The translations under genes and the position numbers were made by a program. A stretch of DNA of 64,000 nt from Bacteroidales bacterium (GTDB taxonomy: Bacteria; Bacteroidota; Bacteroidia; Bacteroidales; Paludibacteraceae). Below, piece after piece: positions 51,210 to 60,020 of this stretch (positions are counted from its first letter, which is position 1; every line of letters begins with the position of its first letter). The notes beneath the pieces were generated by a model. It was not told the origin of the DNA. It did no database searches and saw only the letters and a program-made list of their open reading frames with translations. The stretch lies in the NCBI GenBank assembly GCA_012837935.1, contig DUQG01000038.1, positions 163,734 to 227,733 on the forward strand, written 5' to 3'.

Positions 51210-54200
51210 ATGAAACTTGTATTAAATAGTCCGAAACAATCGCTTGGCAAACAGTTTATTAAACTAAGACCTTTGAGGGATGAAATAGAGTTATTTAAAA
51301 AGAACTTAATTAGTTTATATGACAATATAGACGAGATTGAGCGTGAAGAAAATCAGAAAAATCATGTTCGTGATTTCTTGCGTGAAAGTTACTATAAAAA
51401 TACCAATGAGGTAAATACAAAAGGCACAATCGATTTGGTAATTCACAACGGCAAAACAAATAAAGATACAGTCGGGGTAATTATTGAAGCCAAAAGACCA
51501 AGCAATAAATCTGAGATGATTTCGGCTGATAATATTAACGCCAAATCGTTTCATGAACTAGTTTTATATTACTTGCAGGAAAGGGTAGAAGAGAAAAACA
51601 TCGACATTAAACACTTAATAATTACGAATGTTTATGAGTGGTATGTTTTTGAAGCTTCCGATTTTGAAAAGATTTTTTACAGAAACAAATCGTTTCTAAA
51701 ACATTACGAAGAATGGAAAAACAAACAAAAGTCTGCATCTGATACCTATTTCTTCTACAATGAAATTGCAAAGACATTTATCGAAAAGTCTGATGAAAGT
51801 ATTAACTGTACTTTCTTTGACATTAGAGATTATGAGAAAATTGTAAAGAACAATAATCGGGAAGATGATAAAAAACTTATTTCTCTCTTTAAGATATTAT
51901 CCCCGCACTTTTTATTAAAAACCCCTTTTGTGAACGATAGTAACTCATTAAACGATAAGTTTTACAAAGAGCTACTTTATCTAATGGGATTGGAAGAAGT
52001 GAAAGAAAATAATGTGCTGGTTATCAGAAGAAAATATGCAGACCGACAAAGCGGTTCATTGATTGAAAATACTTTACGTATTCTGGAAACTGAAGATGCA
52101 TTGTACCGATTACCCAACAAAACGAACTATGGAAGCACGAAAGAAGAACAGTATTTTGGTGTTGCTCTAAGCTTGTGTTTGACTTGGATTAACCGAATAT
52201 TATTTCTGAAACTATTAGAAGGTCAGTTAATTACATACCATAATGGCAGCAAAGACTATTTGTTTCTCAATTCTGAAATGATTGGTGATTTTGATGAACT
52301 ATACAAATTGTTTCATCAAGTTTTGGCTCGTAATACAGACGAAAGAAGCGATTTAATTAAAGCTAAATATCAACGTGTACCCTATCTAAACAGCTCTTTG
52401 TTTGAGATTTCGGAGTTAGAAGCATTGACAATAAAAATCAATTCGCTTGACGATGCTTCTACTATTCCATTAATGAGTAATTCCATTCTTACAGACAGTT
52501 ATAAAAAAGGAGAGAATATTAACTTACTGGAATATTTCTTTACATTTCTGGATGCCTATGATTTTGCCAGTGAAGGTGGAGATGAAATTGCTGAAAACAA
52601 CAAAACCATAATCAATGCCTCTGTTTTAGGAAAAGTTTTTGAGAAAATAAACGGCTACAAAGACGGTTCAATTTTTACGCCGGGATTTATTACAATGTAT
52701 ATGAGTCGTGAATCTCTGCGACGTGCTGTAGTACAAAAATTCAATGATTATTTCACAAAAAACGAATTGCCGATAGTGCAGTCATTTGATGATTTGTATA
52801 ATCGGATTGATAGAATAGATATAAATACAGCAAATGACATTGTTAATTCATTGAAAATTTGCGACCCAAGCGTGGGTTCGGGGCATTTCCTTGTGTCGGC
52901 GTTGAATGAACTTATTGTTATAAAATCTGATTTAGGGATATTGGTAGATAAAGAAGGCAGGCGAATTCGCAAGAAAGAATACGAAATTAGTGTTGAAAAT
53001 GATGAATTGATTATTCTTGATGAAAACGGCGACCTTTTTCGATACAATTATCAAAACAAAGAGAGTCAACGTGTTCAGGAAACAATTTTCCAAGAACGAA
53101 AAACGATTATTGAAAAATGTCTTTTTGGGGTGGATATAAATTCTAATTCTGTAAAAATTTGTCGTTTAAGACTTTGGATAGAGTTGCTGAAAAGTTCCTA
53201 TTACAAGTCGCCTGAATCTTTGGAGCTTGAAACGCTTCCGAATATAGACATCAATATAAAACATGGTGATTCGCTGCTTAGTCGATATGCTTTGGATGCT
53301 GATTTAGGCAAAATGTTACAAAAAAGCAAATGGACTATTGCGACTTACTGTCTTGCTATTGACAGATATAGAAACGCAACAAACAAGGAAGAAAAGCGTG
53401 AAATGGAACAGCTTATTTCTATCATTAAAAACGATTTTGAAACGGAAATAAAGTTCAACGATCCGCGTATTATCAAACTGTCAAAACTGAGAGGGGAACT
53501 GTTTGAAATGACCAATCAAGTTTCGCTATTCGATAAGTCTAAAAAAGAACAAGAGGCTTGGAATAAGAAAGTAGAAAAACTAACAAAAGATATTAAAAAG
53601 CAAGAAACAATAATCACTCAAATTCAAGATAACACATTATACAAAAATGCTTTTGAATGGCGTTTTGAATTTCCTGAAGTTCTAAATGAAAAAGGTGATT
53701 TTGAAGGTTTTGATCTTATTATCGGAAATCCGCCTTATGTTCAACTTCAAGCTAATGGTGGTGAACTTGCAAAGCTATACGAAAAACAAGCTTATGAAAC
53801 TTTTGCACGTACCGGAGATATTTATTGTTTGTTTTACGAAAAAGGCTATCACTTATTGCGTCCAAATGGTTTGTTGATGTTTATTACAAGTAATAAATGG
53901 ATGCGTGCCGGATATGGCGAAAACACTCGCAATTTCTTAGCAGAAAAAACCAATCCGTTACAGTTGATTGATTTTGCCGGACAAAAAATATTTGATGCTG
54001 CCACTGTCGATGTTAATATTATCCTTTTTTCTAGACAGAAAAATAGTGGCAAAACTTCCGCCTGTATTGTCAAAGAAAAGTGTACAGATAATTTGAGCGA
54101 TTATATTGCACATTACAGCGTTGAAACAGACTTTAAGTCTTATGGTTCAGGCAGTTGGGTAATTCTTTCAGAGATTGAAAAGAGAATAAAAGAAAAAATA

Positions 54201-55040
54201 GAAAAAGTTGGAGTGCCTTTAAAAGACTGGAATATAGATATTTATAGAGGTGTGCTTACGGGCTATAATGAAGCTTTTATAATCGATGGGAAGAAAAAAG
54301 ATGAGATTTTGAATAACTGTAAAACCGAAGAAGAACGATTAAAAACAGGCGAATTAATTCGACCGATTTTAAGAGGGCGAGATATTAAGCGTTATTCTTA
54401 TGAGTTTGCTGATTTGTATTTGTTGTTTATTCCGTGGCATTTCCCTTTACACGATGATACGTCAATAGTAGGTGCTTCAGAAAAAGCAGAAAAAGAGTTT
54501 GAAAATCAGTATCCTGCGATTTACAATCACCTACTAAATTATAAAGAACAGCTTTCTAATCGTAATAAAGCCGAAACAGGAATAAGATACGAATGGTATG
54601 CACTGCAACGTTGGGGAGCAAATTATTGGGACTTATTTTATAGACAAAAAATTTGTTGGAAGGCTGTGGGCCGTAATTTAACATTTTCATTAGTAGAGTC
54701 TGGTGTTTTTCTAACTGCTCCGGCTAGTTTTATATCATCTGAGCATAATGAATATATTTTAGCTTTTCTGTCTAGCAATGTGGGTAAATACTTTATCTGT
54801 CAAAATAGTGATACAACAGGTGCTGGTGATATCATGCTAAACATACAATCGCTTGTTAAGTTTCCAATCCCCAAATTATCAAGCGAAACAGAGATAAACA
54901 TAAAAAATAAAATTTTAGTAATATTGAACAGTCTGAAAAATGGACAGTCAATTGTAGATGTTGAGAAAGATTTGGATAGCTACATTTATGAATTATATGA
55001 ATTTAATAGAGAAGAAATTGAGTTTATTGAGTTTCGATAA
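51210..55040 (+). CDS. Type IIG restriction-modification enzyme (single chain)
   Basis: A 1276-residue fused nuclease, N6-adenine methyltransferase and specificity protein of the Eco57I class. N-terminal PD-(D/E)xK nuclease: D75 (GTIDLVIHN) and E93-x-K95 (IIEAKRPS). Helical linker to about residue 460. Methyltransferase: motif I DPSVGSGHF from D552 and motif IV NPPY at 840-843. The C-terminal target-recognition domain (TRD), from about residue 963, starts LSDYI, then S982-WVILSEIEKRIKEKIE, and includes PILRGRDIKRYSYEFADL. It would methylate its own site on one strand and cut unmethylated DNA nearby. Its TRD has a homologous inverted partner directly downstream (55024-55914), and an invertase gene follows; see findings. 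Confidence 0.93.
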   Translation: MKLVLNSPKQSLGKQFIKLRPLRDEIELFKKNLISLYDNIDEIEREENQKNHVRDFLRESYYKNTNEVNTKGTIDLVIHNGKTNKDTVGVIIEAKRPSNKSEMISADNINAKSFHELVLYYLQERVEEKNIDIKHLIITNVYEWYVFEASDFEKIFYRNKSFLKHYEEWKNKQKSASDTYFFYNEIAKTFIEKSDESINCTFFDIRDYEKIVKNNNREDDKKLISLFKILSPHFLLKTPFVNDSNSLNDKFYKELLYLMGLEEVKENNVLVIRRKYADRQSGSLIENTLRILETEDALYRLPNKTNYGSTKEEQYFGVALSLCLTWINRILFLKLLEGQLITYHNGSKDYLFLNSEMIGDFDELYKLFHQVLARNTDERSDLIKAKYQRVPYLNSSLFEISELEALTIKINSLDDASTIPLMSNSILTDSYKKGENINLLEYFFTFLDAYDFASEGGDEIAENNKTIINASVLGKVFEKINGYKDGSIFTPGFITMYMSRESLRRAVVQKFNDYFTKNELPIVQSFDDLYNRIDRIDINTANDIVNSLKICDPSVGSGHFLVSALNELIVIKSDLGILVDKEGRRIRKKEYEISVENDELIILDENGDLFRYNYQNKESQRVQETIFQERKTIIEKCLFGVDINSNSVKICRLRLWIELLKSSYYKSPESLELETLPNIDINIKHGDSLLSRYALDADLGKMLQKSKWTIATYCLAIDRYRNATNKEEKREMEQLISIIKNDFETEIKFNDPRIIKLSKLRGELFEMTNQVSLFDKSKKEQEAWNKKVEKLTKDIKKQETIITQIQDNTLYKNAFEWRFEFPEVLNEKGDFEGFDLIIGNPPYVQLQANGGELAKLYEKQAYETFARTGDIYCLFYEKGYHLLRPNGLLMFITSNKWMRAGYGENTRNFLAEKTNPLQLIDFAGQKIFDAATVDVNIILFSRQKNSGKTSACIVKEKCTDNLSDYIAHYSVETDFKSYGSGSWVILSEIEKRIKEKIEKVGVPLKDWNIDIYRGVLTGYNEAFIIDGKKKDEILNNCKTEEERLKTGELIRPILRGRDIKRYSYEFADLYLLFIPWHFPLHDDTSIVGASEKAEKEFENQYPAIYNHLLNYKEQLSNRNKAETGIRYEWYALQRWGANYWDLFYRQKICWKAVGRNLTFSLVESGVFLTAPASFISSEHNEYILAFLSSNVGKYFICQNSDTTGAGDIMLNIQSLVKFPIPKLSSETEINIKNKILVILNSLKNGQSIVDVEKDLDSYIYELYEFNREEIEFIEFR

Positions 55041-55897
55041 ACTCAATTTCTTTATCAGATAAGTCATATAATTTGAAAATGATGTTATCTACTTCGTTCA
55101 ATAATTTTGCTCTTTCTTCATTATCATTACTTTTAATGATTCTATTAGCTATGTCAATTAAGTTTGTCTCTCCAGTGTTTTTTATACAGTGGAATTTTTC
55201 AAAAAAAGTATGTTTCATTCTAACACCGCTTTCTCCTAATCCTCCACCTCCGTAATATTTTTTCACTGCATAAAAAAACAATTTTGAGTTTAGAAAAGTT
55301 AGCAGATATTTTAAATCTTTTCCAACTATTATTCTTCCTGTATCAAGACAAAAAAAGTTAACATCTTCATCATAGGAAAAAGCAGATTCTTGAACCATTT
55401 CTTGAAACACAATTTTTGGTTTAGAAAAATCCTCCATATACGCACAATTCCGTAAATTGTATGGAGTATTACCTTTATCCTGCCGTTTTTCGAGTTGTGG
55501 AAAATAGTTGTCTAAATGTTCTTTTATAGCAGGATAATTGCTTATATCAATGGGGGGTATCCCTTTTTCTTTAATTCCATTATGCGTATTTATTAGCCAT
55601 AAATCAGCGAAGTCATAACTATATCTTTTTATGTCCCTGCCACGCAAAATCGGTCGTATAATTTCTTCACTTTTTGGGTCTTTCTCAATTAGTTCTTTTC
55701 GTTTTTCTCCTGTAATAATAAATGCATCGTTAAATCCGGTTTTAATTCCGTAATTTATCTGTATATCCCAATCTTTTAAAGGCGTTCCAATACGCTCAAT
55801 TTTAGCCTTAATTCGCTGTTCTATAGCACTTAATATTACCCAACTATCACTATGGTTGAAGTTGCAAAAAGTGCTATGCTGCATAATGTAATCGCTC
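54095..55897. other. Candidate invertible specificity segment
   Basis: The TRD of the type IIG gene and the inverted cassette are homologous head-to-head. Two short inverted identities mark the ends: GAGCGATTA (54095-54103 against 55889-55897 in reverse) and AGTTGGGTAAT (54153-54163 against 55835-55845). Both joins keep frame: S963/S7 and S982/S24. The outer homology stops just beyond GAGCGATTA. Inversion would exchange the expressed TRD for the silent one. Confidence 0.65.
55014..55050. repeat. 14-bp inverted repeat joining the two TRD ends
   Basis: GAAATTGAGTTTAT (55014-55027) and its exact complement (55037-55050) around a 9-base loop. It arises because both TRDs end in the related peptides EIEFIEFR and EIEFIETQ, encoded tail-to-tail with a 17-bp overlap. 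It may also act as a terminator from both sides. Confidence 0.85.
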
Positions 55898-55914
55898 TTT
55901 TGACGGTGTTTCAT
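55024..55914 (-). CDS. Silent inverted TRD cassette of the type IIG system
   Basis: A 296-residue reading frame on the minus strand, homologous only to the C-terminal TRD of the adjacent type IIG enzyme (SWVILSAIEQRIKAKIERIG, PLKDWDI, IIRPILRGRDIKRYSYDFADLW, end EIEFIETQ). It lacks nuclease and methyltransferase parts and so cannot work alone. The central region (IPPIDISNYPAIKEHLD, KIVFQEMVQESAFSYD) differs strongly from the expressed TRD, as expected for a different DNA target. The short MKHRQK leader has no promoter of its own; its start overlaps the promoter of the invertase. Most likely an unexpressed alternative half that is brought into use by inversion. Confidence 0.85.
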   Translation of the reverse strand: MKHRQKSDYIMQHSTFCNFNHSDSWVILSAIEQRIKAKIERIGTPLKDWDIQINYGIKTGFNDAFIITGEKRKELIEKDPKSEEIIRPILRGRDIKRYSYDFADLWLINTHNGIKEKGIPPIDISNYPAIKEHLDNYFPQLEKRQDKGNTPYNLRNCAYMEDFSKPKIVFQEMVQESAFSYDEDVNFFCLDTGRIIVGKDLKYLLTFLNSKLFFYAVKKYYGGGGLGESGVRMKHTFFEKFHCIKNTGETNLIDIANRIIKSNDNEERAKLLNEVDNIIFKLYDLSDKEIEFIETQ

Positions 55915-55915
55915 T

Positions 55916-55947
55916 TTTGCATAAAGTAATTCATCGGAATATCTTTG
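55916..55947 (+). promoter_or_regulatory. Promoter of the invertase gene
   Basis: TTTG at 55916-55919, 20-base spacer, TATCTTTG at 55940-55947: full Bacteroidota promoter, 59 bases before the start codon. Its -33 element touches the start codon of the silent cassette. Confidence 0.75.
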
Positions 55948-56006
55948 TCATTTTTTGACGATAAAAACCAATTAATGAATTTATAATTTTTTAAAACTAA
56001 ACAAAA

Positions 56007-56603
56007 ATGAATTACGGTTACATTCGCGTAAGCACAGACAAACAAACAGTAGAAAATCAACGATTTGAAATCAATCGATTTTGTGAAAAAAATGAAATTA
56101 TTATTGACCGATGGATTGAAGAGACTATTTCGGGTAACAAAGACGTAGAAAAGCGAAAATTGGGGAAATTATTAAATCGACTAAAAAAAGACGATGTGTT
56201 AATTTGCGCCGAACTTTCTCGCTTAGGTCGTAATTTGCTAATGATTATGTCAATTCTTAATCATTGCATGAAAAACGACATTCAAGTTTGGACAATCAAA
56301 GACAATTATCGCCTTGGTAGCGACATCAACAGCAAGGTTTTGGCATTTGCTTTTGGATTATCGGCAGAAATTGAGCGGAATCTTATTTCTCAACGAACCA
56401 AGGAAGCTCTTGCACGTAAAAAAGCCGAAGGTGTTGTTTTGGGACGTCCAAAAGGTCGTAAATCATCGAAAGTAAAACTAACAGGTAAAGAGGCTAAAAT
56501 TCAGAAATTGCTTGATAAAAAAGTTTCTAAAAGCGCCATTAGTCGTATTTTAGGCGTTCATCGCTTGACTGTAAGTAAATTTATTGAGGAAAAAATGAGT
56601 TAA
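56007..56603 (+). CDS. Mpi-like serine DNA invertase
   Basis: A 198-residue small serine recombinase of the resolvase/invertase family. Catalytic serine S9 (YIRVSTDKQ), arginines in ELSRLGRN (R72, R75), long E-helix GLSAEIERNLISQRTKEALARKKAEG, and a C-terminal HTH (KKVSKSAISRILGVHRLTVSKF). Size and motifs closely follow the B. fragilis Mpi type, which inverts many promoters in Bacteroidales. Here it lies directly beside a specificity segment with inverted homology, so local inversion is the obvious role; remote sites are also possible. Confidence 0.93.
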   Translation: MNYGYIRVSTDKQTVENQRFEINRFCEKNEIIIDRWIEETISGNKDVEKRKLGKLLNRLKKDDVLICAELSRLGRNLLMIMSILNHCMKNDIQVWTIKDNYRLGSDINSKVLAFAFGLSAEIERNLISQRTKEALARKKAEGVVLGRPKGRKSSKVKLTGKEAKIQKLLDKKVSKSAISRILGVHRLTVSKFIEEKMS

Positions 56604-56628
56604 ATCTCTTATTTCCCTCTTAGCCATT

Positions 56629-56669
56629 AAAAAAGCCAACTATTTTCATTCGAAACAGTTGGCTTTTTT
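56629..56669. terminator. Terminator between invertase and GH20 genes
   Basis: AAAAAAGCCAACT pairs with AGTTGGCTTTTTT, loop of 15. Convergent genes on both sides. Confidence 0.85.
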
Positions 56670-56687
56670 GTGTATTATCAATCAGAC

Positions 56688-59018
56688 TTAGTCTAAACTA
56701 ATTTCATCCACGAAAACAAATGCGGGTGCATCAGCGCCGTGCCATTTCGGGAAGCTCTTGAATGTCTCAACGGTAACTTTCACGTAACGAGTGGTAAGCG
56801 GTGCAAAAGTCAGGGTGTGTTTCATTACATCCTTCCAATGTTCTTGTTTCATGTTAGCGTCGGTTTCAATTCCGGCAACAAAACGGTAATTTGTACCATC
56901 ATCAGAAACTTCTATGCGGAAGCTTTTAGCATCCAAAATCCAGTCGCCTGTATTTACGGCTGTCTGAATCATGGCGCGTGAAATTTCTGTCGGTTTTTGC
57001 AGGTCGATAACAGCTACCAAGTCGGTGTTTTGGAAACCCATCCAGCGACCGGTTTTGTAGTTTACGTCCGTACCGTGCAATCCGTCGTTAAGCATTGTTT
57101 CGCCGGTGTAAGCATAACTTGGTGCCGCATTAGTAAGCAATTTAATCGGTTTTAAGCTTGATTTGCTTAGAGAGAATTTCTCATTGTAAACACGGCTTTT
57201 CTTTCCGTTATCACGAATAGCAACCGCACAAATATCGGCACTTTCACGGATATTGAATTTTCCCGTGTAGCGTGTAGAATTAGCTGTCGGCTCTGTTCCG
57301 TCGAGCGTGTAATAAACAGGTGCATTGTCAATTGTAGCAAATTCCACTTCCAAAGCACCTGTTTTTGCATTTGGTGTAAGCGTGGCTTGCACATCAAAAA
57401 TATGAGTTGCATAGTTATAATCCAGCATATCGTACATAGCAATTAATCTCGGAAGTCGTTTTAAGAAATCCAAGTAATTTTTCTTGTCGGCTTGCATCCA
57501 TTGAACTTCGCTAAGTGCTGCCATACGTGGCATTGCCATATATTCTACTTGGCGAGAGTTAGGAATATACTCAGTCCAAATATTAGCCTGTGCACCTAAA
57601 ATATGTTTACTTTCTTCCGGGGTCAAAGTGCTTGGTACAGGTTCAAATTCATACACTCTTGAAACCGGGGAATAGCCACCGATAGCGATAGGTTCGTTTT
57701 TAATGTCGGTAGTTTGATAATGGTCAAAATAAATGTGGCTTCCGGGTGTCATAATTACATCATGACCCATGCGAGCCGCTTGAACACCGCCGTCCATTCC
57801 ACGCCAAGACATTACGGTAGCGTTAGGTGCCAATTTCCCCTCCAAAATCTCATCCCAACCGATAATTTGGCGACCTCTATCGTTCAAATATTTCTCTACA
57901 CGTTCCATTACGTAGCTTTGTAGGTAAAATTCTTTTTTGTGTTTGTCATCATCCTTCAAGCCAAGCTCTTTGATTTTAGCCTGACAGCGCGGACAGGTTT
58001 CCCAACGAACTTTCGGGCATTCGTCACCGCCAATGTGGATATATTTTGTGTTCGGGAAAAGCTCCAATACTTCATCCAAAACGCCTTCCAAAAAAGTGAA
58101 AGTTTTTTCTTGTCCGGCACAAAGTACATCGTCAAATACACCCCAAGTTTTTTCCACTTCGTAAGGTCCGCCTGTACATCCAAGCTCCGGATAAGAAGCC
58201 AATGCAGCCAACATATGACCCGGCAGGTCAATTTCAGGAATAACAGTGATATGACGGTCAGTAGCATATTTTACAATGTCGCGAATTTCTTCTTGCGTGT
58301 AAAAACCTCCGTGTGGTTTTCCGTCGAATTTTCCGGTGTTGTGACCGATTACGGTTTCGCTTCGCCATGCACCAATTTCGGTCAATTTCGGATATTTTTT
58401 AATCTCAATACGCCAACCCTGGTCTTCTGTCAAGTGCCAGTGGAAAGTATTCATATTGTGCAAAGCAATCATATCAATATACTTTTTAATAAAATCTACC
58501 GGCTCAAAATGACGTGCAATATCCAAGTGCATTCCGCGATAACCGAAACGTGGCTCATCCATAATGCTTACCGCAGGGTAAGTAACGCTGCCGCTTTTTG
58601 CAATTGGTGTAGCTTTACGAAGCGTCTGAATACCAAGGAAGTTGGCAGCTTCGCTGGCACCATTAATAACAATGTTTTTCTTGCTAACTTTGATGCTATA
58701 CTGCTCTTTGTTGGGGGATTTCAGATTGTTTTGCAGCACGATGGCATTGCTACTACCGGAAGTAGTTGTGGCAAGTTTCAATCCTGTTTGTTGGAAAAGA
58801 TAATCTGAAAGCAACTCGGCATTTTTCGCCATTTTCAGATTTCCTTTCGGATAAACGATTTTTGTCTTTGCATCCAAAGTGAAAGCACCTTTTTCCATTT
58901 TAATGGAACTCGGTAGCGGTACTACCTGATAGTCGGCAGTAGTAGCAAAACTGCTTGTAGCGCCCGTCATTAGCACAATAGCCATAACGGACAAAGCGAT
59001 TTTCTTTAATAATTTCAT
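56688..59018 (-). CDS. Beta-N-acetylhexosaminidase (GH20)
   Basis: A 776-residue exported glycoside hydrolase removing terminal beta-GlcNAc/GalNAc from glycans or chitin oligomers. Signal peptide 1-25 (ends SSFA). GH20b domain (about 30-150), catalytic TIM barrel with HWHLTEDQGWR and the substrate-assisted catalytic pair D332-E333 (HIGGDECPK), a chitobiase/FN3-like domain (about 555-640, PVYYTLDGTEPTANSTRY) and a C-terminal discoidin-like carbohydrate-binding domain (YVKVTVETF region). Probably periplasmic or surface-exposed. Neighbours (CutC, GH2 mannosidase) point to N-glycan or chitin-type degradation. Confidence 0.95.
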   Translation of the reverse strand: MKLLKKIALSVMAIVLMTGATSSFATTADYQVVPLPSSIKMEKGAFTLDAKTKIVYPKGNLKMAKNAELLSDYLFQQTGLKLATTTSGSSNAIVLQNNLKSPNKEQYSIKVSKKNIVINGASEAANFLGIQTLRKATPIAKSGSVTYPAVSIMDEPRFGYRGMHLDIARHFEPVDFIKKYIDMIALHNMNTFHWHLTEDQGWRIEIKKYPKLTEIGAWRSETVIGHNTGKFDGKPHGGFYTQEEIRDIVKYATDRHITVIPEIDLPGHMLAALASYPELGCTGGPYEVEKTWGVFDDVLCAGQEKTFTFLEGVLDEVLELFPNTKYIHIGGDECPKVRWETCPRCQAKIKELGLKDDDKHKKEFYLQSYVMERVEKYLNDRGRQIIGWDEILEGKLAPNATVMSWRGMDGGVQAARMGHDVIMTPGSHIYFDHYQTTDIKNEPIAIGGYSPVSRVYEFEPVPSTLTPEESKHILGAQANIWTEYIPNSRQVEYMAMPRMAALSEVQWMQADKKNYLDFLKRLPRLIAMYDMLDYNYATHIFDVQATLTPNAKTGALEVEFATIDNAPVYYTLDGTEPTANSTRYTGKFNIRESADICAVAIRDNGKKSRVYNEKFSLSKSSLKPIKLLTNAAPSYAYTGETMLNDGLHGTDVNYKTGRWMGFQNTDLVAVIDLQKPTEISRAMIQTAVNTGDWILDAKSFRIEVSDDGTNYRFVAGIETDANMKQEHWKDVMKHTLTFAPLTTRYVKVTVETFKSFPKWHGADAPAFVFVDEISLD

Positions 59019-59096
59019 CTGTTTATATTTTTAATTGTTAATAAATTCGAGGAAACTTCACAGGCTCGTTTTCCTGTATTTTATTTCGATTCAGAG

Positions 59097-59277
59097 TTTT
59101 AAAACATAGAGAACAATAGTTTGTTTTTCCGTTTTTTATAGAATTTCGAGAACATAGTTTAAAAAATCGAACCTGCCTGCCGCAGGCGGGGATTTTTTTC
59201 TCTATGTTTCCGAAGTCAAAAGAATAAGTACAAATTTTATCTATGTTTACTACTGTTTTAAAAAGTCATAATAACTT
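59097..59277 (+). repeat. Structured dispersed repeat, copy B
   Basis: About 181 bp, homologous to 32042-32216 with the same outer ends and CATAG/CTATG symmetry. In the loop of the central hairpin an additional palindrome has been inserted (CCTGCCTGCCGCAGGCGGGG, 59172-59191). It occupies the gap between GH20 and cutC and overlaps the last codons of cutC. Confidence 0.75.
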
Positions 59278-60018
59278 CTTTGTTAAATTTTCAATGGTTT
59301 TTCTTACTCGTTCGGCATTTGTTGTAGGAAATACGTATTCATCAATTTCAATGTTTTTTCCACCCATCGATACCTTCGGATTTCGATATATCATTTTACT
59401 TGCTACAGAAAGTCGGGCAGAGAAATGAAATTCTTTAGCTTCGGTTTCTTCGGCTATTTTCCGTATATTATCTTCCGTAACGCCACTTCCCGGCATAATA
59501 ATAATGCGGTCTCCGGCTTTTTCTACCAATTTTTTAAGCAGGTCAATACCTTGTTCTGCTTTCGGCATACTGCCGGACGTGAGAATTCTGTCAAATCCCA
59601 AAGAGATAATTTTTTCAAGACTTTCCAGCGGGTCTTTGCACATATCAAACGCTCGATGAAAAGTAGTGCTCATGCCTTTGGCAGCTTCCATCAACTCCCG
59701 ATTTCGCTCCATATCCACTTCGCCATCGGCAGTTAAGCAACCAAAAACTACACCGTCCACACCCAGTTGGCGACACATTTCAATGTCTTTCAGCATGGCT
59801 TTATGTTCCCAATCGGAATATAGAAAATCACCCGCACGTGGACGGATAATTACATTCAGTTTAATGCTCAATAGTTCCCGTGCAAGTGCAATTTCGCCGT
59901 AAGAAGGTGTTGTTCCCCCTTCGGGAATGGCGGCACACAGCTCCACCCGATACGCCCCGCCTCGCTGAGCTTCAACACAACTTGTAACCGAATTGGTGCA
60001 AATTTCTACTTTATACAT
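59266..60018 (-). CDS. cutC: CutC-family protein
   Basis: A 250-residue TIM-barrel protein. Signature segments: EICTNSVTSCVEAQRGGAYRVELC at the N-terminus, VIIRPRAGDFLYSDWE, FHRAFDMCKDP and ILTSGSMPKAEQG are hallmarks of CutC. It was first linked to copper tolerance in E. coli, but later work questions that and the biochemical role is unsettled. In many Bacteroidota it lies, as here, among glycosidase genes, so a role in sugar metabolism is possible. It is 2 bp from the upstream lipoprotein gene stop (co-transcribed). The final codons overlap repeat copy B. Confidence 0.93.
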   Translation of the reverse strand: MYKVEICTNSVTSCVEAQRGGAYRVELCAAIPEGGTTPSYGEIALARELLSIKLNVIIRPRAGDFLYSDWEHKAMLKDIEMCRQLGVDGVVFGCLTADGEVDMERNRELMEAAKGMSTTFHRAFDMCKDPLESLEKIISLGFDRILTSGSMPKAEQGIDLLKKLVEKAGDRIIIMPGSGVTEDNIRKIAEETEAKEFHFSARLSVASKMIYRNPKVSMGGKNIEIDEYVFPTTNAERVRKTIENLTKKLL

Positions 60019-60020
60019 AG

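Noticed and set aside
50939..55040. Hairpin array plus next gene as a ToxIN-type (type III) toxin-antitoxin pair
   Set aside because: The downstream protein is a 1276-residue restriction-modification enzyme, not a ToxN-like RNase. The idea of a repeat RNA remains open, but not this pairing.
58000..58810. Long plus-strand frame opposite the GH20 gene
   Set aside because: A shadow of a well-supported gene; its composition follows the complement of the GH20 codons.
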